Assembly: GCA_963706905.1 (NCBI GenBank) | Contig: CAVPNY010000012.1 | Span: 248,001 to 312,000, forward strand | Origin: CAVPNY01 sp963706905 | GTDB lineage: Bacteria; Chloroflexota; Anaerolineae; Anaerolineales; UBA4823 | DNA: 64,000 nt | Direction: 5' to 3' | Shown here: positions 28,332 to 36,440 of the stretch, piece by piece | Layout of the letters: each line of letters starts with the position of its first letter | How positions within the stretch are numbered: position 1 is the first letter of the stretch | The notes under the pieces: generated by a model | The model's input: the letters and a program-made list of their open reading frames with translations, nothing else | Told to the model about the DNA's origin: nothing | Database searches by the model: none | Position numbers and translations under genes: made by a program

Positions 28332-29741
28332 ATGAAAGTTCGAACAATCACTTTACTGGCAGTAGTTGCAATGGTAGCGGCAGCGCTCGTACCTGGGGCT
28401 GCATTTGCCCAGGCTTACACTACTTCATTCACCACGTCGATCACTTACCAAAACGTGGGTGATGCATCCTCAACGATCACGATCAAATTCTATGAGGATC
28501 CATCGGATACGACCCCGATATCGATCGACCGACCAGACCTGGCGGCCGGTGCGGGTACCTCCCTGTTCATCGGTGGTTTGACGGATATCAATGAGGGTTT
28601 CCAGGGATCGGCAATCCTCGAATCCAGCGAGCCAATCCTGGCTACCCTGGTGCAACTGCCGCAGAACTCCACCACGGTGCGCAACCGCCCACTGTCCAAC
28701 GGTTTCTCGAGCGGCGGCGGCACATCGTTGATCGCCACGGTATTAAAGAACACCTTTGATACCAACTCGATCTTCTCCGTGCAGAATGCTGACACCGAGT
28801 CAAATGACGTGGCGATCAGATTCTACAATACCACCGCCCAACTGGTACACACGATCAACACTACCGTTCAACCTGGTGGTTCGTACTATGTTGACGCCTT
28901 CCAAGAGTCTCAGTTAGGCAGCTCCTTCAACGGCTCAGCTGTTATCGAAGCCGAGCGGGATGACAACTCTGACGGCTCGATCGTCGCCAGCGCAATGGAG
29001 CTTGCTATCGCTGGAACAGCCGCCTCAGCTTTTGAGGGTGTGCCAGCTGGCGCGACGACTTTCTATATGCCGTCTGCGCTATGCCAGGCCTTCGGCGCCA
29101 ACACCGCCTACGCGGTTCAAAACACCAGCCTGACAACCAACACCAATGTTACGGTTACCTACAGCAATAATAAGACAGAGACCCAGAGCATTGGTCCAGG
29201 CGCTAAGAAATCATTCCTGGCCTGCAACGCCAGCGGGATGCCCACCGGCTTCAGCGGCGCAGCGACTATCACCAGCTCCGCAACTCCAGTGATCGCAATT
29301 GGTAAAGCCTATGGTTCAGGCCTTTCCACCGCTTTCGTCGGAGCCAGCAGCGGCGCTTCTGAAGTTGCTCTGCCTTACGTCCGCTACGCCAGCGACGCAA
29401 ACTATGCTGCGGGCGTTCAACAACGCGTTTTTATCACCATCCAGAACATTGGCGGATCCGCCATCGCAGCTGGTGATGTAACGGTTGATTATATTGACAA
29501 GTTCGGTGATGTCGTTGGCACGCACTCCCTGGGTTCCATTCCAGCCGGTGGCAAAGTAAACTCCAATGCTGCTCTCGCTGGATTGTCCGAGTTCGGTGTC
29601 TATCCCGACGGCTCCTTCGGCGGTGGTGCGATCATCACCGGCCCGGATGGCAGCCAACTGGCAGTCGTCGCCCGGGTTTCCACCCAAGTAGGCAGTGGCA
29701 CCTTCGCCAGCGAAGACTATAACGGCATGCCTGTTCCGTAA
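28332..29741 (+). CDS. Secreted repeat protein of unknown function, probably abundant surface protein
   Basis: A 469-residue protein with a signal peptide ending AAFAQ (residues 1-26). The mature part is rich in Ser, Thr, Ala, Gly and Asn and is built of beta-strand units that recur with the theme 'T-S-x-x-x-QN-x-G/D ... V-x-x-Y/F': YQNVGDASSTITIKFY, VQNADTESNDVAIRFY, VQNTSLTTNTNVTVTY and IQNIGGSAIAAGDVTVDY. No catalytic motif or anchor is seen. A near-perfect GAGGAGG seven bases before ATG, a palindrome-flanked promoter, a 5' stem-loop and a strong terminator all point to high expression, and the coding sequence looks more GC-rich than its neighbours. It may be a sheath or S-layer-like protein; this is inference. 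Confidence 0.72.
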   Translation: MKVRTITLLAVVAMVAAALVPGAAFAQAYTTSFTTSITYQNVGDASSTITIKFYEDPSDTTPISIDRPDLAAGAGTSLFIGGLTDINEGFQGSAILESSEPILATLVQLPQNSTTVRNRPLSNGFSSGGGTSLIATVLKNTFDTNSIFSVQNADTESNDVAIRFYNTTAQLVHTINTTVQPGGSYYVDAFQESQLGSSFNGSAVIEAERDDNSDGSIVASAMELAIAGTAASAFEGVPAGATTFYMPSALCQAFGANTAYAVQNTSLTTNTNVTVTYSNNKTETQSIGPGAKKSFLACNASGMPTGFSGAATITSSATPVIAIGKAYGSGLSTAFVGASSGASEVALPYVRYASDANYAAGVQQRVFITIQNIGGSAIAAGDVTVDYIDKFGDVVGTHSLGSIPAGGKVNSNAALAGLSEFGVYPDGSFGGGAIITGPDGSQLAVVARVSTQVGSGTFASEDYNGMPVP

Positions 29742-29775
29742 ACCAGTTCAATCTAACCGATCCATAAAGATGAGG

Positions 29776-29806
29776 CGAGAGAGACCCATAGGTCTCTCTC
29801 GTTTTT
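29776..29806 (+). terminator. Rho-independent terminator after the surface-protein gene
   Basis: An 11-bp perfect stem (CGAGAGAGACC, 29776-29786, with 29791-29801) around CATA is followed by TTTTT. It ends the transcript 35 bases after the stop codon. Confidence 0.9.
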
Positions 29807-29904
29807 CTTTTTCAGCTTTTCAACAGACCTCTAATTTTCAAGATAGCGACCAATTAGGCATTGGAATCCGGATTAACGCTATTCCCTGGTATATAATTTA
29901 CCGA

Positions 29905-30619
29905 ATGCTCAAACACTTTAAAGCCTTCCTCCAACTCGGCTTGTTCCATCCAGGTTTACTGATCCTCGCCTGGCGTGTAAAACGCCAGAAAAAAACCTAT
30001 CTTACCTACGGAAAATTGTACAACCTGGCCTCCAGTTTCAAGAATTTAAAAAAGCGCTCACCTGGTCCGCTCGAGGTCAGCGAGTTCGGCGTCGGTCGAG
30101 GCGGCAGCGCGATGCTACTAGCCTGGCTTATCGGACATTATGGAGGCCATTTAACCCTGTTCGATGTTTTTGGTCGCATCCCCGCTCCCACAGAAAAGGA
30201 CGGGCAGACGCGCGATTGACCGATACCAGGTAATCTTAGACCATGAACAAGAGAACTATTATGGAAATATTCCTGATCTGATCGATTTGATCAAGACGGA
30301 AATCAGCACTGTCTGTGATTTAAATCAGGTTACATTCATCCAGGGTAAATATGAAGAGACCTTACCATTCATAATTTCTAACAAGGCATATGATCTGGTC
30401 CATATCGATTGTGACTGGTACGAAAGCTCGAAAGCAGTCTTCGATTATCTAAAGAACCATTTGCATCCAGGCGCAATCTTACAGGTAGACGATTACTCAA
30501 ACTGGCAAGGTTCCCATATGGCTGTCGATGAAGCAGAATGGCTTAAACCATCGAATTTCAAACTCGTTGACGGGGCATTGGTAGTTGAACTGGGATTATT
30601 GCCAGATTTAGGGGCCTAA
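29905..30619 (+). pseudogene. TylF/MycF-like O-methyltransferase, frameshifted
   Basis: Two frames join near 30205 to give a protein of about 237 residues. The first part has the SAM-binding EFGVGRGGSAMLLAWLIG. The second has YDLVHIDCDWYESSKAVFDYL and GAILQVDDYSNWQGSHMAVDEAEW, the DxDxYxS and DDY metal-binding sites of macrocin-type sugar O-methyltransferases. The break lies in the alternating GCAGACGCGCG stretch. It would methylate a hydroxyl of a sugar in the glycan made next door. Start chosen at the ATG at 29905, since the upstream part of the frame overlaps the terminator. Confidence 0.72.
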
Positions 30620-30630
30620 AGAGGGATTCG

Positions 30631-31974
30631 CTAAGGTTGGTTGTTAATGATCACCGGGATAGACACCGTATAAATCGCTCGATATGCGAGGGCCGTGTCG
30701 ACCGGATGTTCTTCCAACTTCCCCCCGATTATATACAAGTACTCGCCTAACCCTGCAACTCCCATCTGCGAACCGAGCTCTTCATAGGCTTCAATCGGTT
30801 GCCATGCATCGTTCTCAGGGATGTATCCCAATGAGGTAAATTCCCCATCGGAGCCCTGACCTCCAATAACGTGGATGATATCCGCCACTCCAGCGACTCC
30901 CATCCCCTCCCGGGGCGTTGGCATAGCTGCTGCTTCGCTCCAGCCCTGCCCGGTTTCGATATCAAGGTCAGGTTGATAGACCTCGTTCACAGCGAGCGGT
31001 TTCTGACCATCATTTCCCCCGATAACAAAGATTCTCCCAATCGCTACGGCTGCTCCCGCGAATGCCCTGGCAGTCGGCATTGCAGATTTCTCTACCCAAC
31101 AATTCAGGTCAGGAGCGTATTCAAATACACTGGCAACAATCTGTACCCCATCCCAGCCTCCGAAGATGTATAGTTTTCCTTCATAAGGAGCCAGCGCGTA
31201 CCTGCTTAATGGGACTGGAAGAGGAGCACCGCTTTCCCAGACAGCTTCCGCAGGATTAAATATTTCAAGCTTATCGGTTACCGTTCCATTCTGTAGAACC
31301 CCACCAGGAACATATATTTTTCCGCCGATGACTGCCGCACTTACATCTTTCACTGCAGTCGGTTTCTCTGGTAGGGAAGCCCACTTATCATCATCTGGAT
31401 CGTATAGTTCAGTTACAGAGGTCACCCCCTGCTCTGCTTCACCAGCAATCGCATAAATTTGGCCGCCAAAGGCTGCCACTCCTAACCCCGATCGACCGGT
31501 GAGCATGGGAGATTTCGTTTGCCAGCGAGGTAAATTCGTTGTAACGGCTGGCACTGCAGGCGTTCGTCCTGCGGCCGGCTGGGGAATTATGCCCCGAAGG
31601 ATAAATCCCAGCGCGACTAAACCGATCACTACAGCGCCAGCAATCCAGAACCAGCGCTGACTCCAGGCTGAGCGCAATCCTTTAGAAGAAACATCAATCC
31701 CTTCAGTCTCCGTGAGTTTTTCTGCGTCGACGATAGCAGTCCGGTCACTGGTTTGTCCCGTTGAAGCCGGAGCGACCAATCCGATGTTAACCGCGTACAT
31801 TGCAGCTTCGGTGCGCGAAGTCACATCGATCTTGGCAAATATGTTTTTTAGATGGACCTTGACAGTATTGGTGCTGATATAAAGAGTATTCGCGATTTCC
31901 TTGTTGCTCGCCCCGGTTGCTACAAGGTATAGTATCTCGCGTTCTCTTTCGCTCAGTTCGTTATTATCAGGCAT
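30631..31974 (-). CDS. LuxR-type HTH regulator with a transmembrane segment and a Kelch propeller
   Basis: A 447-residue protein. Residues 5-65 are a LuxR/GerE helix-turn-helix (LSEREREILYLVATGASNKEIA and TVKVHLKNIFAKIDVTSRTEA). A membrane helix spans about 107-127, and residues 150-440 form five or six Kelch repeats of the type PRxGMGVAGVADIIHVIGGQ. The protein ends YTVSIPVIINNQP, which recalls the YLPVI motif of other surface proteins here. DNA would be bound inside the cell and a ligand, perhaps a glycan, outside. The ATG at 31974 puts the HTH at the N-terminus; a TTG at 32025 is possible. It is divergent from the sugar transferase gene. Confidence 0.85.
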   Translation of the reverse strand: MPDNNELSEREREILYLVATGASNKEIANTLYISTNTVKVHLKNIFAKIDVTSRTEAAMYAVNIGLVAPASTGQTSDRTAIVDAEKLTETEGIDVSSKGLRSAWSQRWFWIAGAVVIGLVALGFILRGIIPQPAAGRTPAVPAVTTNLPRWQTKSPMLTGRSGLGVAAFGGQIYAIAGEAEQGVTSVTELYDPDDDKWASLPEKPTAVKDVSAAVIGGKIYVPGGVLQNGTVTDKLEIFNPAEAVWESGAPLPVPLSRYALAPYEGKLYIFGGWDGVQIVASVFEYAPDLNCWVEKSAMPTARAFAGAAVAIGRIFVIGGNDGQKPLAVNEVYQPDLDIETGQGWSEAAAMPTPREGMGVAGVADIIHVIGGQGSDGEFTSLGYIPENDAWQPIEAYEELGSQMGVAGLGEYLYIIGGKLEEHPVDTALAYRAIYTVSIPVIINNQP

Positions 31975-32207
31975 TGGTGTGTTGAATTCATTACCAGACA
32001 GGATCAAGAAAGAAAGTACCCCCAATCTTCTTTCAACCCATTTCCGGCCTCGGATCTGCGAAGTGGATTATATCACTCTCCTCTACCCCTTCCTTGCATA
32101 GAGACTCCTACATCAAGCGCGATGAACTACCATTGTCTTGACGCTAACCTGCGCTGGATTTATGATCAAACTACATCTGAAACTCCGATAAGGATGCTTA
32201 AGCAAGG

Positions 32208-33620
32208 ATGCTACGCCGGTTTTCGATTGATTTCGCCTTACTCAGTATTGGATTGGATATGGTCTGTGTGGACATTGCCCTTGGCCTGGCTACATGGCTC
32301 CGTCCACATCTGAATAATCTGTCATTTGTAACTTTCATACCAGAGCCTGTGGTGACCCCTCTGGCTTTGTACATAATTTTTCCGATCTTATGGGTTATTG
32401 TCCTATCCCTGCTCTCCCTCTACGACAGCAAACGGAATTTAAGTTTACCAAAAGAGATCACGAATCTGACTCTGGGCACAATCCTGGCGGCTGTAACCCT
32501 GGCTGGGACACTATACCTGAGTTACCGGGATGTTTCGCGAGTCCTTTTCCTGACTTTCTTGTTATTCGGCTATCTATTCATGCTCCTATGGAGATTGGTG
32601 TTCCGATTATCCTATCAGAGCGGCTTATTGGAGAACCATCAAACCAGGAAGGTGTTGATCATTGGCGCTGGATTTATCGGACAAGAGTTAGAAAAACAGA
32701 TTATCGCTGTCCCAAACAGTGGATTAAAGATTATAGGATTTCTGGATGATGATCCAGAAAAAGCCCGAGAGAATCAAAAAATCATCGGAGTCCTGGAGAA
32801 TGCCCGCACAATTGTGAAACAACAGGCAGTCGATGATGTTGTCTTCGCTCTCCCTATGCGAGCGTATGAGATGGTACAGAGACTGGTTGGGGACATGCAT
32901 GATCTCTCGGTTAAGGTGTGGGTAATCCCTGATTACTTCTCTTTAGCCCTGCATAAGGCCAAGATCGATGAGTTCGCGGGGATCCCAATGCTTGATCTGC
33001 GCGCACCAGCGCTGACCGATTACCAACGCCTGGTAAAACGCGTCTTCGATATTTCCATCTCAGCCATATCTTTAATTCTCACTTTGCCTTTATTGGGATT
33101 GATTGCATTGGCGATCCGCCTGGACTCCCCAGGACCGATCCTTTACCGCCAGGAACGCGTCGGTGAAAATGGTCGCCTGTTTAAAATGCTCAAATTCCGC
33201 ACAATGATCTTCAACGCGGATCAACTCGCCTACCTAGCTGAATGGACCGATGATCATGGGAATATTATTCATAAGCGCTCGGACGATCCCCGGATCACCC
33301 GAGTCGGCCGGTTCCTGAGACGGTTTAGCCTGGATGAAATCCCTCAATTGGTGAATATCCTGAAAGGTGATATGAGCTGGGTTGGACCACGTCCCGAACT
33401 CCCAACATTGGTGGAAAAATACAAACCCTGGCAAAGAACCCGCTTCGCTGTTCCACAAGGGCTTACCGGCTGGTGGCAAATCAACGGGCGGAGCGATCGA
33501 CCAATGCACTTGAACACAGAGGATGATATCTTCTATGTCCAAAACTATTCCTTTCTCTTAGATCTACATATCTTATTAAGAACAGTCTGGGTGGTATTGA
33601 AAGGAGAAGGGGCATATTAA
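32208..33620 (+). CDS. Polyprenyl-phosphate sugar-1-phosphate transferase (WbaP/WcaJ type)
   Basis: A 470-residue protein with four N-terminal membrane helices, a CoA-binding-like Rossmann domain (KVLIIGAGFIGQELEKQI) and a C-terminal bacterial sugar-transferase domain. That domain has the membrane re-entrant KRVFDISISAISLILTLPLL, LDSPGPILYRQERVGENGRLFKMLKFRTM and RRFSLDEIPQLVNILKGDMSWVGPRPELP, with the catalytic Asp-Glu of that family. It starts glycan synthesis by moving a sugar phosphate onto a polyprenyl carrier. The carrier may come from the polyprenyl synthase at 62919. It lies next to the tRNA-Gly gene. Confidence 0.92.
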   Translation: MLRRFSIDFALLSIGLDMVCVDIALGLATWLRPHLNNLSFVTFIPEPVVTPLALYIIFPILWVIVLSLLSLYDSKRNLSLPKEITNLTLGTILAAVTLAGTLYLSYRDVSRVLFLTFLLFGYLFMLLWRLVFRLSYQSGLLENHQTRKVLIIGAGFIGQELEKQIIAVPNSGLKIIGFLDDDPEKARENQKIIGVLENARTIVKQQAVDDVVFALPMRAYEMVQRLVGDMHDLSVKVWVIPDYFSLALHKAKIDEFAGIPMLDLRAPALTDYQRLVKRVFDISISAISLILTLPLLGLIALAIRLDSPGPILYRQERVGENGRLFKMLKFRTMIFNADQLAYLAEWTDDHGNIIHKRSDDPRITRVGRFLRRFSLDEIPQLVNILKGDMSWVGPRPELPTLVEKYKPWQRTRFAVPQGLTGWWQINGRSDRPMHLNTEDDIFYVQNYSFLLDLHILLRTVWVVLKGEGAY

Positions 33621-33649
33621 CTTATGGTAAAATAAAAATCCTACGTTTC

Positions 33650-33722
33650 GCGGGTGTAGCCAAGTGGTAAGGCAGTAGCTTCCCAAGCTACCATTGCGTG
33701 GGTTCGAATCCCATCACCCGCT
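33650..33722 (+). tRNA. tRNA-Gly (anticodon CCC)
   Basis: All four arms fold: acceptor GCGGGTG/CACCCGC, D arm GCC...GGC, anticodon stem GTAGC/GCTAC with loop TTCCCAA (anticodon CCC), and T arm GTGGG-TTCGAAT-CCCAT. The discriminator base is T, as expected of bacterial tRNA-Gly. CCA is not encoded. Confidence 0.95.
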
Positions 33723-33740
33723 CTCTGTAAATAATAATTG

Positions 33741-33773
33741 GCCACTTCTGGTATCAATGAGGAGTGGCTTTTT
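33741..33773 (+). terminator. Terminator after tRNA-Gly
   Basis: A nine-base-pair stem with one G-T pair (33741-33749 with 33760-33768) is followed by TTTTT. It lies 18 bases after the tRNA. Confidence 0.75.
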
Positions 33774-34031
33774 CATTTTATTTTGTCGACTCCCAAAAAA
33801 GCAAGGGGTGTTTTACCAATGTAATCTCACCAAATTGCGCAAGTCTTCATAAGGATGTGACATTAATCGCTCTTTTTACCTGTCCTCTTACATTTTATTC
33901 ATATTTACACCTATGATATACTCCAAAATGAATTCATCCGCAAAATAATCGATCCCGTTTTTCCGCAAAGCTGTTTTAATCCACTTTGATGGATTTACCT
34001 TTCGTTTCCGATCCATTCAATGAGGTGAAAT
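33774..34031. other. Upstream region of the alanine dehydrogenase operon
   Basis: An AT-rich stretch without coding sequence. It contains a possible promoter, TTACAT (33888-33893), 18 bases, TATGAT (33912-33917), which would leave a leader of about 105 bases ending in a good GAGGTGA ribosome-binding site. No known riboswitch was recognised. Confidence 0.4.
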
Positions 34032-35126
34032 ATGAACATCGGCCTACCAAAAGAGCGTCGTCCCTTCGAATATCGAGTCGGATTAACCCCTGCAGCCGTC
34101 CATGAGTTGGTTGGAAAGGGGCATACCTGTTATGTTGAACATAATGCTGGCTTAGGCGCAGGGTTCAGTGACCAGGATTACGAGCAAGCCGGGGCGCGAG
34201 TAGTCTACTCCCCTCATGAAGTCTTTGGGCGTGCGGATCTATTGTTGAAAGTCACCCGACCGATACAAGATGAACTGGAGTGGATCCGGCCGGAGACAAC
34301 TCTGGCTGGCCTGTTCCATTTAGCTTCCAGTCGCCAGGATCGGGTAGATGTACTGCTTAAGAATAAGATCACAACCATCTCTTACGAGCAAATCGAGCTG
34401 GCTGATGGCGGATTTCCCGTGATCCGGCCGATGAGCCAAATCGGTGGCCGAGTGGCAGCCCAGGTTGCTGCCATCTTGCTACAAAACAACACTGGTGGAA
34501 AGGGTATTTTGCTGGGTGGAATTGTAGGTGTACCACCAGCTGAAGTCGTAGTGATCGGCGCAGGAGTGGTGGGTACATATGCGACTGCAGGCTTCCTCGG
34601 TATGGGTGCGCATGTCGCCGTTTTAGATACCGATTTAGAAGCCTTACAACGCATTCAAGACAAGTTCCCCAGCGTCACGACCATGGTATCAACTCCAAGA
34701 AACGTAAGTCGATCTTGCACTTATGCGGATGTAGTCGTAGGAGCTGTTCTGGTTCCATGGGAGAGAGCTCCAATAGTTGTCACTCTGGACATGGTTAAAA
34801 GCATGAAACCACGCGCCTTGATCATGGATATTAGCATTGACCAGGGTGGCTGCGTTGAAACATCACGCCCGACCACACACGAACATCCTACTTATATTAA
34901 GGAAGGCGTTGTGCATTATTGCGTTCCAAATATACCGGGCGTTGTTGCCCGCACGGCAACATATGCGCTGACGAATGCAGCATTGCCTTACATCCTTCAA
35001 ATTGTTGATAAGGGTGTTGACCAGGCTACCGCTGAAAATCCCGAATTGGCATGTGCAGTCACGACCCGGGCTGGCAAACTCGTTAATCTTTCAAGGTTGA
35101 CCCCCAAGAATCACAACGGACAATAA
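34032..35126 (+). CDS. ald: Alanine dehydrogenase
   Basis: A 364-residue protein, normal length. The N-terminal MNIGLPKERRPFEYRVGLTP, the catalytic Lys in LLLKVTRP, His in LAGLFHLASS, the NAD-binding VVVIGAGVVGTYAT and the acidic DISIDQGGCVETSRPTTHEHPTY identify it. It interconverts L-alanine and pyruvate with NAD and ammonia. The start has a good ribosome-binding site. It lies 2 bases before a CoA transferase gene and upstream of pyruvate kinase, so the operon links alanine, pyruvate and CoA esters. Confidence 0.93.
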   Translation: MNIGLPKERRPFEYRVGLTPAAVHELVGKGHTCYVEHNAGLGAGFSDQDYEQAGARVVYSPHEVFGRADLLLKVTRPIQDELEWIRPETTLAGLFHLASSRQDRVDVLLKNKITTISYEQIELADGGFPVIRPMSQIGGRVAAQVAAILLQNNTGGKGILLGGIVGVPPAEVVVIGAGVVGTYATAGFLGMGAHVAVLDTDLEALQRIQDKFPSVTTMVSTPRNVSRSCTYADVVVGAVLVPWERAPIVVTLDMVKSMKPRALIMDISIDQGGCVETSRPTTHEHPTYIKEGVVHYCVPNIPGVVARTATYALTNAALPYILQIVDKGVDQATAENPELACAVTTRAGKLVNLSRLTPKNHNGQ

Positions 35127-35128
35127 TC

Positions 35129-36424
35129 ATGGACTGGAATAAGCTTTATGAATCCCGTATCGTAACCGCGGCTGAAGCCGTACGATTCATTAAATCAGGT
35201 AACAGAGTGTTCTTGACCGGTAATTGTTCAGTACCACAAACCATCCTGGCTTCCCTTGTTGATTACGCTCCCGAACTTTATGATGTTGAAATCAACCAGG
35301 CGTTGACTGTCGGGCCAGCAGATTATGTAAGCCCAGCAATGGATGGCCACCTGCGAGTGAACACTATGTTCATCAGCGCAAACATTCGCCGCGCTGTTCA
35401 GGAGGGACGTGCTGATTTTACGCCGGTCTTGTTATCCGAATTTACCCTCCTCTTCAAGAACGGACATTTACCTTTAGATGTTGCCCTGGTACAACTCTCC
35501 CCTCCAGACAATTATGGTTTTTGTAGCTTCGGGGTTGAAGTTGGTCTGACCAAGACCCCTGCTGAATCTGCCAAGATTATTATTGCCGAAGTCAACCAAC
35601 AGATGCCGCGTACACTGGGCGACTCGTTTATCCATGTCAGTAAGTTGCACCACATTGTCCCGGTTAATTACCCCCTCCCAGATGTTGTTATGGGAGGTGA
35701 GGGGCCATCCGATGTAACCGAGAGTATTGCGAAGTATATTTCCGAACTGATCCCAGACGGAGCAACTATGCAAATGGGGATCGGCGCAATCCCAGATGCT
35801 GTATTAAAGTATCTCTACGAGAAGAAAGATCTAGGCATCCATACCGAACTCTTCTCAGATGGTGTAATTGACCTGGTAGATGCCGGAGTTCTAACCAGCG
35901 CCCGAAAGAGCCTCCATCCGGGTAAGATCGTCGCTGGATTCATTATCGGCACTCACCGGCTCTACCAGTGGGTTGACGATAACCCGCTGATTGAGCTTCA
36001 TCCAACCGAATACATCAACGATCCTTTTGTGATCGCCCAGAATGATCGCCAGGTTGCGATCAACTCTGCGATTGAAGTCGATTTAACAGGACAAGTATGC
36101 GCAGATAGTATTGGGCCGAAATTGTACAGTGGTATTGGAGGCCAATTAGATTTTATCTACGGCGCTTCGCGTTCAAAGGGTGGCGTACCGATAATCGCAT
36201 TGCCGAGTACAGCCAAGGAATTCAGCCGGATTGTACCCATGTTGAAGCAAGGCGCTGGTGTCGTGACCGGTCGAAATCACGTGCGTTATATTGTCACTGA
36301 GTTCGGCATTGCGGATTTGTATGGGAAGTCGATCCGTCAAAGAGCACGAGCGTTAATTAACATAGCTCATCCAAAATTCCGCGACGAACTAAATCGCCAG
36401 GCAATCGAGCTTCACTATCTTTAA
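35129..36424 (+). CDS. Acetyl-CoA hydrolase/CoA transferase family (4-hydroxybutyrate/acetate CoA transferase type)
   Basis: A 431-residue protein with the family I CoA-transferase signatures: GIGAIPDAVL, the catalytic Glu in IHTELFSDGVIDLVDAG, GPKLYSGIGGQLDFIYGASRSKGGVPIIALPSTA and TEFGIADLYGKS. It moves CoA between acyl groups, most often to acetate. The short gap to ald (2 bases) and to pyk (16 bases) suggests a role in making acetate or another acid during amino-acid fermentation. The exact acyl substrate cannot be read. Confidence 0.9.
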   Translation: MDWNKLYESRIVTAAEAVRFIKSGNRVFLTGNCSVPQTILASLVDYAPELYDVEINQALTVGPADYVSPAMDGHLRVNTMFISANIRRAVQEGRADFTPVLLSEFTLLFKNGHLPLDVALVQLSPPDNYGFCSFGVEVGLTKTPAESAKIIIAEVNQQMPRTLGDSFIHVSKLHHIVPVNYPLPDVVMGGEGPSDVTESIAKYISELIPDGATMQMGIGAIPDAVLKYLYEKKDLGIHTELFSDGVIDLVDAGVLTSARKSLHPGKIVAGFIIGTHRLYQWVDDNPLIELHPTEYINDPFVIAQNDRQVAINSAIEVDLTGQVCADSIGPKLYSGIGGQLDFIYGASRSKGGVPIIALPSTAKEFSRIVPMLKQGAGVVTGRNHVRYIVTEFGIADLYGKSIRQRARALINIAHPKFRDELNRQAIELHYL

Positions 36425-36440
36425 AACGAAGATTCACACA

